A stretch of 64,000 nucleotides of DNA, from contig NZ_CP009056.1 in the NCBI RefSeq assembly GCF_000807275.1, positions 2,171,192-2,235,191 on the forward strand. Direction: 5' to 3'. The notes beneath the pieces were generated by a model, which did not search any database, had not been told where the DNA came from, and saw nothing but the letters and a program-made list of their open reading frames with translations. Below, piece by piece: positions 26,803 through 37,300 of the stretch (positions within the stretch are counted from its first letter, which is position 1; each line of letters begins with the position of its first letter). The position numbers and the translations under genes are program-made. This stretch comes from Frischella perrara. Its GTDB lineage: Bacteria > Pseudomonadota > Gammaproteobacteria > Enterobacterales > Orbaceae.

Positions 26803-27846
26803 CTAAGAATTATCATCCACTTGATTTTTCCAAATTGTTATTGGGTAATCTAATAACTGGGTTTCTTTAGGCTTTAATCGACCAATCTTACCGGCCTCTT
26901 GTATTGCTTCTGGCCATTTAAACTGCCAACACAAACATTCTGAAAGAAAATAACCGAAGCTAAGTAATGGTAAAATAAATATTAATGACGGTATCAGAAT
27001 TAGATAGGATACCAACTTCGGCGTCTGATTAAATACATCAAATATTGGTTTAATCTGCTCCTGCCATCCACGAAAAGGTAGCGGTAAAGTTGTCGTCAGA
27101 CGCGGTTTTGGCAATCCTGCTAACCCTGTTTCCATATAACGTCGAATAAATTCCCATTCATCACGATTATCTTGAGGTCGATTAGTATTCTTGCCAATAC
27201 TAAAACCGTCAGAAAAAGGTAAACCCGTTTTATAAGATGGAAAATAAAAAATGTTAACGAATTGAGATTGTTCTTGATTGGAATGATGGCTATCAGTATT
27301 AATTGGCATAATATCCTTCCAACGAAAAACTACCGTTCCACCGCAATGTTTAGGCCTTTGAATAAAAACTTGTTGGGTAACGCGATTAAATCTGACGCGA
27401 ATATGACGTAAAGTAAATAACTCAAACCGACAGATGTGCCGACAATAATAGATAAAGAAATAGCCAAAAATAATAAATAATAAGGAATAAAATGATACAA
27501 ATAAAATAGCTGGGGCAAGATCACTTTCTTGATTAGTTACTATTCTAGCTATCATCTTAATTGCCAAATAAGCATAACTGCAAGGAATTAAGAAAAGGAC
27601 TAAACCCAATAAGGTAATAATACCACGAAAATGTTCCCCTCTCCCCCCACGTATCTCTAAATAAGAATCATTATAGGCATAATAAGGACCAATAGGACGA
27701 GGATTATCACTTACTTTTATTTTAGTATAATTCCGGCGAAAATCACTGGGACGCAAATGTTTGGCAAGTTTAGGCATTTGCCACTTCCTGCGTATCGGTG
27801 CAGAAACTGAATCACCAAACCACATTAGCCATTCACTAATATACAT
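26803..27846 (-). CDS. Membrane protein of the DUF6708 type, T6SS-associated
   Basis: 347 residues. A soluble N-terminus is followed by two strong helices near residues 75-95 (IITLLGLVLFLIPCSYAYL) and 112-135 (ILFVSFYSLLFIIFGYFFIYY). A cytosolic-type domain with RHIRVRFNRVTQQVFIQRP and RWKDIMPI comes next, then a C-terminal hydrophobic stretch. The layout matches the DUF6708 proteins often found beside vgrG/effector genes; I am moderately sure of that name. It sits at the 3' side of the T6SS cluster on the same strand, 900 bp after tssE. It is probably an accessory or immunity-related protein, but no function can be read. Confidence 0.6.
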   Translation of the reverse strand: MYISEWLMWFGDSVSAPIRRKWQMPKLAKHLRPSDFRRNYTKIKVSDNPRPIGPYYAYNDSYLEIRGGRGEHFRGIITLLGLVLFLIPCSYAYLAIKMIARIVTNQESDLAPAILFVSFYSLLFIIFGYFFIYYCRHICRFELFTLRHIRVRFNRVTQQVFIQRPKHCGGTVVFRWKDIMPINTDSHHSNQEQSQFVNIFYFPSYKTGLPFSDGFSIGKNTNRPQDNRDEWEFIRRYMETGLAGLPKPRLTTTLPLPFRGWQEQIKPIFDVFNQTPKLVSYLILIPSLIFILPLLSFGYFLSECLCWQFKWPEAIQEAGKIGRLKPKETQLLDYPITIWKNQVDDNS

Positions 27847-28742
27847 TAGAGTTTATACCTCCTTCCAACTGAAATAGTTTATTAATTATTTTGCTTATCA
27901 AGCATTATAATTGTGCTGTCATCATGACCGGATATTTAGAATTATCGCTATCAGTTTGGTTAAAACTCAAATAATGCCATCATTAGTCGTGCTAACGTTA
28001 AATAATTTTGCTACTTATCCTACTTGGTTTAAATATCATGAAGACAGAAAAACGTTTTATATAGTGCATAATAGATGCAATTGGACAGAAAAAAAATAAC
28101 AAATGTTGAAATCATTATCAATTATGATGATTAAACGAGCAAAATTATAAATCATCAATTTACTATGCTTTTTTCGTGTACAGAAAATATAGTGATTTAA
28201 TATTTAACGCATAGCGGTTCATTTTGTTCTAACGCAAATTTATTTGATGAGACTAAAATGACCATTATTCAGTTGTTATTTTTGTTAAATTGAGATTTAA
28301 AAATTACGACTAGCATTCATAATAAATAATGTAACGATGGTTTTTATATTCTGTTAACAATTGTATATTATTGATTATTATAATAATTTGTAAGTATATT
28401 ACATAATATGTAACAAATATAGATTTAACTTACAAATAATTATTATAAAAGTGTTCCATTTTTCACTGGGTTTGATTAAATACCTTTACAAAGGCATTGC
28501 AAAATAATATTGAGAAAGATGAGAAGATATATTTATACAAAATCGTTCATCATTGATAACTATGAAAAAATAATGACCGGTACTTCTTATTAAATAAAAT
28601 AATAATTCAATATTTCAAGTATGAAGGATACGAAGGAATAATAAATTGCCTAGTAAATAATATCAACAGTGATCAAACAATAATAAAAAAATAAAAAAAA
28701 TAATAAAATAACATGAAGACTTGAATAAAATAATAACAATAT
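27847..28742. other. About 900-bp AT-rich gap with no convincing gene
   Basis: Between the DUF6708-type gene and tssE I find no frame with recognisable protein content. A 62-codon frame at 27911-28099 has no ribosome-binding site and no family likeness. The stretch 28676-28740 is nearly all A and T. The only structure is the nested palindrome at 28376-28447. It may be the scar of a lost effector or immunity gene. Confidence 0.5.
28376..28447. repeat. Nested inverted repeats in the intergenic gap
   Basis: TTTGTAAGT (28387-28395) is mirrored by ACTTACAAA (28428-28436), with imperfect AT-rich arms outside. Inside the loop TTACAT-AAT-ATGTAA (28399-28413) forms a second perfect dyad. The function is unknown. 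Confidence 0.4.
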
Positions 28743-28757
28743 GCCCTATATAAGGGC
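28743..28757 (-). terminator. Hairpin after the last T6SS gene
   Basis: GCCCT and AGGGC pair around a 5-nt loop, 5 bp after the tssE stop. On the minus strand it is followed by ATATTGTTATTTTATT, a T-rich but broken tract. Confidence 0.5.
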
Positions 28758-28761
28758 TTAA

Positions 28762-29184
28762 TTAAACACGTTGTCTTCGTGGGCTAAAATCCATGTGAGC
28801 TTTACCATCTGGTGTGAAATAAGTACCGTATTTTACCAAACCACCTTCTTTAAAATGACATATTAATTCATAGCTTAATACCATTTTGTCTTCATTTTTC
28901 AGTAAAACAATCTCAACATCGGACAAACGTGGTTCGTATTTGATTAATGCATTTTTCATCGCATGCATCAAATCATAAGCGGATGAAGGCAAGGCCTGAT
29001 AAATCATAGACATATCAGGCAAACCATAATCAGGGATATGTTTAACAACCCCTGCTCGACTATTTAGAATCCGTTCAATATTATCCATCACACTAATAAT
29101 CGTTTGCATTCTCTCATCAATTTCGTGAATCGCCATTCCGGAATGAAAATAACCAAATAATGAATCATATAATGAAGGCCCCAT
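28762..29184 (-). CDS. tssE: TssE: T6SS baseplate protein (gp25-like)
   Basis: 140 residues of the phage T4 gp25 family, a baseplate wedge component that starts sheath polymerisation. The N-terminal GPSLYDSLFGYF is followed by IISVMDNIERILNSRAGVVKH and IPDYGLPDMS, the gp25 signature (LNSRxG...pdYGlpd). The C-terminal strands are EVVLS-type (KMVLSYELICHF). It follows tssJ with a 3-bp gap and ends the T6SS gene set. Confidence 0.92.
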   Translation of the reverse strand: MGPSLYDSLFGYFHSGMAIHEIDERMQTIISVMDNIERILNSRAGVVKHIPDYGLPDMSMIYQALPSSAYDLMHAMKNALIKYEPRLSDVEIVLLKNEDKMVLSYELICHFKEGGLVKYGTYFTPDGKAHMDFSPRRQRV

Positions 29185-29187
29185 GGC

Positions 29188-29703
29188 TTAGTCCTCTGGA
29201 ATTAATTCTAATGTAAACTTGTTAGCAATAATTTTTCGTGCACTGGTAATATTTAAATCACGACGCTTTAGTAATAATCGCCAATTATTTTTCTTTAAAT
29301 CGGGTTCTTTAAATAATGCAACAATACCCAAATAATCGGCATCCTTATCATAAGGCGTATCAACTGAATAAGATGTATTAGGTTTTAGTACAATTTCTTT
29401 CAAAGCCAGTAAAGATGCACCGAGGGTCTCTTGATCACTATCTACCAAAGATGGATAAGTCGCAGATTCAAAACTCTTAGGATCTTTGAGTTGGTAAATA
29501 CGAATCATAACTGGTGATGAATGATTGTTATCATCAGTATTAAGTTCCGCACGTGCAGTAAAGTCTAAATGTACTGTTCTGACATCCCACACAAAAATGG
29601 CTTTAGCAACATTTGCCGTTCCTTCTGTAACAGATTGCGCTGCTCCACAACCTGTTAAAATGATACTAAATAGACAGTAAATAATTGTTTTTAAATTTCT
29701 CAT
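29188..29703 (-). CDS. tssJ: TssJ: T6SS outer-membrane lipoprotein
   Basis: 171 residues. The lipoprotein signal peptide ends in ILTGC (Cys19, +2 Gly, outer membrane). The mature protein is a two-layer beta-sandwich of the TssJ (SciN) type with MIRIYQLKDPKSFESATYPSL and a C-terminal block RKIIANKFTLELIPE. TssJ holds the TssL-TssM complex to the outer membrane through TssM. Confidence 0.9.
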   Translation of the reverse strand: MRNLKTIIYCLFSIILTGCGAAQSVTEGTANVAKAIFVWDVRTVHLDFTARAELNTDDNNHSSPVMIRIYQLKDPKSFESATYPSLVDSDQETLGASLLALKEIVLKPNTSYSVDTPYDKDADYLGIVALFKEPDLKKNNWRLLLKRRDLNITSARKIIANKFTLELIPED

Positions 29704-29723
29704 AGTTATTTCCTATTACTATA

Positions 29724-30743
29724 TTATGCAGCTAGTCCTCGATAACGCCCAATATTGACTTTAATTTCTCTTGGTTTGGTATTTAATTGAATTAAAGAAG
29801 CGGTTTGACCTAGTCGAGCGGTTGAACCAATCAATTGTGTCCGAGGGAGGAAAGCACTTGAAATTGATAAAACCAAATGAGCCTCAACTTGATAACCTAA
29901 ATAAACGCGTAATAATGTCATAATATCTTGATGCAATTGTCCGCCCGGCAATAAAGGTTCCACTAACTGAGCCTTACGTGGCTTTATGATAACTCTCACA
30001 CTTTGGTTACATTCTCTAAATCGGCTCCCTAATACTGAATTACCGCTCAAGGACGTGTTTGCGTCACCTAACTTAGATCGATCCGGTACATTTACCCATA
30101 CTGTATGAAACTCCTCTACGTCAACATCACAATCAGCAACTAATACTTTTATCACACCAACAATCCCACTTGCTGTGCGAGTTCGTTGTGTGACTAGACC
30201 TAATAAAGCTAAAAATCGCGAAACTGGTGTGCCGATTTGCTCATGCGTACCTTCAATACCTAAACCAGTTAAGCCAAGTAAACAGCGTGAAACGGGGTCT
30301 TTACCGCCATTTAAATAACTTGCTGGATAATGATATTTCAGCCAAATACGATAAAATTGCGTTAAAATTCGGTGGTTAAAAATATCTAAAAAATCAATAA
30401 CAGCTTGATAACCATCTGCTTTACATACAATATCATCTAATAATACCGGTGGTAAGACTGAATCAACGCCATATAAACCAAGAAAACGTGTTCTTACTGT
30501 GATCGGACGTTTTAAATAGGGTTCTCGTTCAATGCATAATAGTTCACCAGCTGGAAAGCTCATCTCTTTTGAGGGAGCAAAACGTATCGGATCGTCTACC
30601 GGTGATTCAGTCGTACCCATTTTAAGTTCATAGTCAGTTATTTGTTCTAATAATTGACAAAATCGATAAAAATTAACTTTTGGTAGCTTGGCCTCAAGCT
30701 GTTGCATTAAAGCGCTGGTCGTGATGTCTTGCTGCTGTTCCAT
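29724..30743 (-). CDS. tssG: TssG: T6SS baseplate wedge protein
   Basis: A 339-residue protein of the ImpH/VasB family. Marks are VNFYRFCQLLEQIT near the N-terminus, IRFAPSKEMSFPAGEL, the long middle helix region with FLDIFNHRILTQFYRIWLKYHYP, and LGLTGLGIEG. It forms a heterotrimer with two TssF subunits in the wedge. It overlaps tssF by 37 bp. Confidence 0.93.
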   Translation of the reverse strand: MEQQQDITTSALMQQLEAKLPKVNFYRFCQLLEQITDYELKMGTTESPVDDPIRFAPSKEMSFPAGELLCIEREPYLKRPITVRTRFLGLYGVDSVLPPVLLDDIVCKADGYQAVIDFLDIFNHRILTQFYRIWLKYHYPASYLNGGKDPVSRCLLGLTGLGIEGTHEQIGTPVSRFLALLGLVTQRTRTASGIVGVIKVLVADCDVDVEEFHTVWVNVPDRSKLGDANTSLSGNSVLGSRFRECNQSVRVIIKPRKAQLVEPLLPGGQLHQDIMTLLRVYLGYQVEAHLVLSISSAFLPRTQLIGSTARLGQTASLIQLNTKPREIKVNIGRYRGLAA

Positions 30744-32470
30744 GTTACTTTTTCCCCTGTCGGTAATAAGACTAAAACCAATTTAGTGAATAAATTCATA
30801 TCCGCATAAAGTGCAAAAAATTGATTTAATAACTCACCAAATAATCTTACATCCCCTTCACCAGTGAATTGGTAAGTATTAATGGTAACTTCAATCTCAA
30901 TACCTCGTTGTAACAAGCCTTTTTCTATGCGTTTAATTTCACGGTGATTTACATCAACAATACCTTCTAATCGTCGACGATTAAGTTCATCATCTGTCCA
31001 ATCATAAAGCGCTAACGTTCCACGTAATACCTCAGCATTCATCAAAGATAAATAGTTAGGCGCTAAATGCGATAATATTCGCCAATGAAAACGATCCTCT
31101 GTTGGTGGATAACACGGTAAAGTTAGTGCAGACAGATTCTTAACACTTTCTATATAGGCCTGAGCACTAGCTAAATGATTAATACTAGCGTTACGTAACG
31201 CCTTGCGCGGTAACATGCCATTAGTACCCGTTACCCGAAGCGACAAGGTTTCCTGCTCTAGATTTTCATTTTTATCCCAAATCTTGCCACCCAATATGAG
31301 CCAAGTATCATGTAAACCTGACGCTCCTTTACGGACGTGGGTGTGGTAATAACGTTCAGGTGCATCATGTCGTAACATCCCGCCACGATGTTTAAAACTG
31401 GTAAATGGAACATAATCATAACGACCATTACGCGTAATAGCTTCAACGTGTTCGATAGAGTAAATTTCAACATGTCCATCTTGACGCAATAAAGGTCTTA
31501 GTAAATATTCACTTTCTAATTGATTAACAACAATTGGATCGGCTTCAAGATCAAATAAGTTAATAACAGGTACACAGTGTAAACAGATATTGTGATGATC
31601 AAACGGCATATCGGAAGGCCAACTTTCACTTAATACGAGATCAATATCAACATAACGGCAGTGTTCCGGTAACTGTTTGACATCTAAGCCATGTAAATCA
31701 ACGAACATGAATTTTTCACGGAAGGTAAAATACTCGAGTAATAATTGATAACCAGCAAATGCATTATCAGGTTTAAGCCATAATCGATCCTCATCAGCAA
31801 ACCCAACGGGGGTAATATATCCTTTAAAAGCTAGCCGATTTTCTGGTTGATTTGAATAGCGGATATGCATTGAAGCAACTTGATGAGTAAAGGCAAAATG
31901 TAGTCGACTAGCAATTGGACCATCCGCATTAAAATATAACCGTAAACAGGAAAGATCTAATTGTTCAAAATCGGCTAATTCACCAAAACTAAAGCGCAGT
32001 GAAATTATACTTCGACCATCAGAACCAAACGTTCGCTTAGCTTGCGTTAGCTCAATCGGCTGTAAATTAACAGCTTGTGTTGTGCGATATTTACACTGAG
32101 TACCCGCAGCGCCGACAGATTCTGTTAACACCATTAATCCTGCATTTATATTTTCCTGACGGGATAACGTAGCACAATCTGGCTTTAATTGAACGATTGA
32201 AAGCGAAGGTATTAAACGTAAATAATGAGGCCAAAGTAGACTGACTAGACTTTCTGTCAATTCCGGTAAATCGTCATCAACCTTTTGCCGTAATCGCCCC
32301 ATTAAAAAAGCGAAACCTTCAAATAACCGTTCAACATAAGGATCGCGATCACCAACCTTATCTAGGTTTAATTGTGAAGCCCTATCGGGATGAATTTTAG
32401 CAAATTCTTTACCCGCCTCGCGCAAATAGCGCATTTCCGATTCGTAATAACGCTGTATTAAATCATTCAT
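30707..32470 (-). CDS. tssF: TssF: T6SS baseplate wedge protein
   Basis: A 587-residue ImpG/VasA-family protein. The start MNDLIQRYYESEMRYLREAG and FEGFAFLMGRLRQKVDDDLPE are the classic N-terminus; SLLWPHYLRLIPSLSIVQ follows. The C-terminus has GEGDVRLFGELLNQFFALYADMN. The length is normal. It is translated with tssG from overlapping frames. Confidence 0.95.
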   Translation of the reverse strand: MNDLIQRYYESEMRYLREAGKEFAKIHPDRASQLNLDKVGDRDPYVERLFEGFAFLMGRLRQKVDDDLPELTESLVSLLWPHYLRLIPSLSIVQLKPDCATLSRQENINAGLMVLTESVGAAGTQCKYRTTQAVNLQPIELTQAKRTFGSDGRSIISLRFSFGELADFEQLDLSCLRLYFNADGPIASRLHFAFTHQVASMHIRYSNQPENRLAFKGYITPVGFADEDRLWLKPDNAFAGYQLLLEYFTFREKFMFVDLHGLDVKQLPEHCRYVDIDLVLSESWPSDMPFDHHNICLHCVPVINLFDLEADPIVVNQLESEYLLRPLLRQDGHVEIYSIEHVEAITRNGRYDYVPFTSFKHRGGMLRHDAPERYYHTHVRKGASGLHDTWLILGGKIWDKNENLEQETLSLRVTGTNGMLPRKALRNASINHLASAQAYIESVKNLSALTLPCYPPTEDRFHWRILSHLAPNYLSLMNAEVLRGTLALYDWTDDELNRRRLEGIVDVNHREIKRIEKGLLQRGIEIEVTINTYQFTGEGDVRLFGELLNQFFALYADMNLFTKLVLVLLPTGEKVTWNSSKTSRPAL

Positions 32471-32531
32471 TGTTTTTCTCTATCATCCGTAATGTTGTTG
32501 TTATTAAATATAGTCAGCACATTACTTATTA

Positions 32532-34145
32532 TTAACCAATAACAGTAACAGAGCGTGCAGGATCAAGTTGAACTAAATCATGCTGTAATCGTTCAATTTC
32601 ATTTAGTAATTGATTTCTATCACTGTCTTTATTTGGAATTTTCTGTTTTATTAATCTTATTAGATGTTGTTTAACATCAAAAATTAATGTAGGCTCCCAT
32701 TCAAAAAGACTAAGATCACGTTGTTTTTTATCTAGCCCCATTAATAATTTATAAGCAATATCAGTTTTGCCTGATTGCTCAGCAATACGAGCTTGAGTAT
32801 ATTGCAACAGAAAATTTTGTTTTGGTAAACGGATCATTGGTAAATTTTGTAACCATACGAAAGCCTTTTCTAATCCATCACTTTGCGCTAATTCCAATGC
32901 TTGCTTTTCAATTTCATTCCAATCGTTATCACCGGAAACGGCAATCGGAACCAGACTGGTTTCTTCATCTAAATGGTGGATTTTAGCTTGCGTAGCGATC
33001 CAATGCAGTGTGTCATCATCAGCAAAGGGAATACCATTATCAAAGGTTAGCCGTTCAATACCCGGTAGCCTTTCTAAGAATAAACCAACATCGGTTAAGA
33101 AAATTTCAGACCAACGTTGAAAATAATCACCTTTTTTCTGTAGAGCTAAGACGGCTGCACGTTGTAAATCAAACCAAAAATGATTTGCGCCTTCCATAAA
33201 CGCCGCTTCTACACGTTCAAATAACTCATCCCATTGCTGTTGTATTATCAAACGATTTATATTTTGACGTAATTCAGCTCTTGGCGAAGGTAATCGTGTT
33301 TTACCACGATGATCCATTGGTGGTAATTGATCAATGGTATCCCAACGTAATGCGCGCAATAAACGACCCGCTGCTAAATACCCACTTGGTTTTTCACGTA
33401 AATACGCAGCCATTCTTCTTGCTTGCTCAAGGAGATCGCGTTGCGAACGAATAGTGATGTCATCTTCTTTAGGAGTTGATACTAGCGTTCTTTCTTGTTC
33501 TGATACTGTGGGTTGTGAAATTGCCACTTGTGGCGTTGGTTGTGGTTGTTTAACGCTATTAGCGAAGAAACGGATTAGCGCATCCAGATCCGGAATTGAT
33601 GATTGTTGATAAGGGTCTTCACTATTAAATAGCTTTTTGTTACATTCATCAATCAAATTCAATGCTGCAATAATGCGCGTTAGATTTTCTTCTGAAATGG
33701 GAAGTAATTTACTTAATGCATCGGTAAATTTAGCACTCGCTAACCATTCAATAGCATTTTTACGTATATTACTGCGTGATGGGTAAAGTGCTAATCCAAA
33801 TTTATCAAGTAATCCTGCTAACAGTTCAAGACCATCGGCAAAGCCACTTGCACCATCGGTTTGTAATCGTGCCAAACAATAATAGGTCACCACCCGAATA
33901 TCTTTACTACTTTGTTTTATGATTGTTTCACTGACATTAATGATCAGGGGGTAATCAATTCCCGATAATTTGGCGACTTCTTCTTTGATTTCTTGAAAGT
34001 TATCGTGATACGTTAAATCCTCACCAACGGGCTTTTCCGGGCTAATCGGTAATAACCATGTTGACCAGTTGTCATTAAGTCGTGATTCAATAGATTGCAT
34101 AGCATCTTGTTTATTAAAAAAACGACTTATTAATTGACCTAGCAT
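32532..34145 (-). CDS. tssA: TssA: T6SS assembly cap/chaperone (ImpA type)
   Basis: A 537-residue TssA protein. Residues ~25-140 are the ImpA N-terminal domain (ISPEKPVGEDLTYHDNFQEI). A Gln/Ser/Pro-rich linker near 200-225 leads to the middle and C-terminal part with RDLLEQARRMAAYLREKPSG, as in long VasJ-like TssA proteins. TssA coordinates baseplate docking and sheath-tube extension. It lies between tssM (199 bp upstream) and tssF (61 bp downstream). Confidence 0.88.
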   Translation of the reverse strand: MLGQLISRFFNKQDAMQSIESRLNDNWSTWLLPISPEKPVGEDLTYHDNFQEIKEEVAKLSGIDYPLIINVSETIIKQSSKDIRVVTYYCLARLQTDGASGFADGLELLAGLLDKFGLALYPSRSNIRKNAIEWLASAKFTDALSKLLPISEENLTRIIAALNLIDECNKKLFNSEDPYQQSSIPDLDALIRFFANSVKQPQPTPQVAISQPTVSEQERTLVSTPKEDDITIRSQRDLLEQARRMAAYLREKPSGYLAAGRLLRALRWDTIDQLPPMDHRGKTRLPSPRAELRQNINRLIIQQQWDELFERVEAAFMEGANHFWFDLQRAAVLALQKKGDYFQRWSEIFLTDVGLFLERLPGIERLTFDNGIPFADDDTLHWIATQAKIHHLDEETSLVPIAVSGDNDWNEIEKQALELAQSDGLEKAFVWLQNLPMIRLPKQNFLLQYTQARIAEQSGKTDIAYKLLMGLDKKQRDLSLFEWEPTLIFDVKQHLIRLIKQKIPNKDSDRNQLLNEIERLQHDLVQLDPARSVTVIG

Positions 34146-34344
34146 AATTATTCCTTACATCTTCTATTATTATTAATTTTTAATTAGCAATTGCCAGTTG
34201 CTATGCTTCATTTACCTTGGTGGTAATAGTATTTACATTATAGAGTTAACTGAACATTTTTAAATATGTAATTACCATTTAACCATATGCAATCACTACC
34301 AACCACCAACGTGATTTATTATCAAATACAGTAATAATAAACAC

Positions 34345-37300
34345 TTATAGCGTTACTTTTATCGATTCTTCCGTATTACGAATATCAAATACATTTTTTG
34401 GTAAACTAAAATTACGTAATTTTAGTAACATTAATGGTCCTTCACCGGATTGACTACGTAAAATATATTTCAAATTTCTATCATTAGCCACTTTCCAAAC
34501 CACTTCAAAACGTCCGGAATCTATTTGACGTATCATAGCTGATTCTAGTAGTCTAATCCATGCCCAATCGCCAGAATAGTATTCATATAACTGCTGTCCA
34601 GTTTCATCACTACTCCAACTTAATTGTGCATAAGGTGAATAACCATCGCCCGGCCAAGTAAAGCGTTGCCAAACTGGCATCTGGTTAAAATAATCCAGTT
34701 TTTGCTTATCAATGTAAAGTTCACTTCGCATCACATTACCACCGCTGCGCGCCATTAAGTCGAATGATATTTGAGCATCGCCACTAATCAGTAACAGATT
34801 TGATAATTGATTAAAAAGATTAAGCATTTCAATAAATTCTGGCGTGAAATTTAAACCTTGTGCATTTACAGGATTAATTACCCAATTTTCACCTTGTTTT
34901 TCCAATATTCCGCCTAATTCATTGCTGATAAACTTATCAATCATACCGGCATTAGGGCGTAAAAAGCGTGCTAACTCGGCTAATGAGGCATCGTTATCGC
35001 TATCTTTAAAAGGATAGCGACCGGCAAAGGCTTTTTCCCATTCATAAACAATTTGTGAATTCCAAGTTTCATTAAAACTACCTGCTGCCGGAGTTAAAAT
35101 AACTTGCCAAGCTTGTTCAAGTGGTTGTTGGAATAAACTATAACCAAAACCTAACCATTCATCACCTAAATTAGCAGCTATTAAATTACCGTAATCTCGA
35201 GTTTCACTTAAATCAACCGACGTACCTTGGAACACGCTTTTAGCTAACAATTTAGCCATAGCTTGTGGATTTGCACTACTGGTAATATTTTGCAGTTTTA
35301 AACGCACTTGTGTCACGCGTAATAAGTACGTTTGTAAGCTCATACCATTATTATCCACTTCGCTGTTCATCAGATTAAGTACCACACCAAAGGTTGGAGT
35401 TAACGGTCCTGAGGCTTCTGCTTTAACATTTAATTTAGCTGGATCTCTTTCTTTAATTAGCTCTTTGGCTGAACGAACAATATTATCCGATAACCCTCCG
35501 CCACTATATGCAACTTCAGCATGATATTTAATGACATTCATTAAAGCAATTACTGGCGATTGCCTTACATCAGACATCAGTGTTAATTGCTCAATCACAT
35601 CCGCAACATTATTAGCCTGTCGCCATTGAATATTATTTAAAAAAAGTAACCACGCCGAGCTATAATCACTAAAATATCGCTCGGTTAAATGTTGACGTAG
35701 TACATCCGGTGAAACGGATGAGGTCATTACTTTTGAACTATCACTTAGAACCCAGTCAATCTGTTCTTGCCGAGATTTTGCCGCACTGGCTATTTCATCT
35801 TTTATAAAATTCTCCCAGGCTTTACGTGTGAATACGCCTGGCACTTCTTCATTAGAACTAAATAACATGCGACTATCTATATCGCCCAACATTATCGTTA
35901 GGGTTTGATTTGCATAGTTTTGACTCGCACGCTGTAAAATAGCTTGATAAATAGTATTTTCCGCATTTTGAATACCAATTTGATTGATGAGAATTTGACG
36001 CACATCTTGGACAAGCTGTTTAGTTGGTTTTTGGGCTAATTCTGGATGATCTTGTATTGCCTTACCATAAAACTTCACCAATTCAGGCATCAATTTTTGC
36101 CATTGACTAGTTTGAATATTTGCAGGCGTACCCCACATACGGGTAGCGAAATCACCAAGATAGTTCACATCAATTTTATCAGGATTACTTAACATTAGAT
36201 AAGCTTTTAAGACTTCATAGCTAGAATTGATGACCTCATTTCGTTTGGGATCACTCGGTGACATAGCGGTTAATCGAACTAAATAGCTTGATTGCCATTT
36301 AAAAAATGGTTTGGCTATATTACGTTCATTCGCCATCGTATAGTGAGACCATAATGCATTGAGTAATTTATCATTTTGATTTAAACCAAATTGATAACGA
36401 ATAGGTGCTCCATGCTCCTTGCGATACATCAATTGTGACATTTTTAGCAATAAGGCATACTGTGCTTCTAATTGATCGCTATAACTCGCCACTGCTGATT
36501 GGTTAATATTATTAACCAGTCGTGTACTATCCATAATTAATTCTTGATTATGGTAATAAGAGGTTAATTGACCAACCCCAAAAATGCCCGTCACGAGTAT
36601 AATCAAGGAACAAACCATCATTTCCCAAGCTACACCAATTCTTGATCCTGATTGTTTAACAGAATCATCACTAATCGTTTGCCATGTTGGCGTCATTAAT
36701 AAATAATGCTCTGGTAAATAATTCTCTTCATCTTCTTTTATTTCTTGGGGGACGGGAGCAAATAAAAGACCGCGTGGTGAGTTAATTTTAGGTAGCGTTA
36801 ACCATTTAGATAACCATTGCTTGATTCTAGCTTTATCACTGGTAACCAGATCTTGGCTTAATCTTAACAGAAAATCATGACCCAAATCTTGCATTACCTG
36901 TTGCATACCTTTTTCACAACACTCTTGTGCTAAATGGTCTAGCAACGGATCGACACTATCTAGATTAATTAATTTCAGATGATTGAAAAATAATCCTATG
37001 CTTTGCTCAATTCGTCCTTGTTGTTGCCATTCGCTTGCTCGAGTTGAAACTAAATAAATAGGTACTTGCCAACCTAACACTTTATTACGTTCCCTTATTT
37101 GCATGGCAATTTTTTCTAATCTGTACTGCTGTTGACGATTTAGTTGCAAATAGTTAGTAGGTAATAACCAAATAATGGCGTCCAGAGGTTTACGACGTAA
37201 ACCAATAATCCGACCAAGGGAATTCTTAAGTGTTTTAAGCCAAGCTTTATCTATTTCATTCTCAGCGTTACCACCATATAGCATTAATGTTTGATCAGTG

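Noticed and set aside
27911-28099. 62-codon plus-strand frame in the intergenic gap
   Set aside because: There is no SD, no recognisable protein pattern, and its composition is like the surrounding AT-rich DNA.
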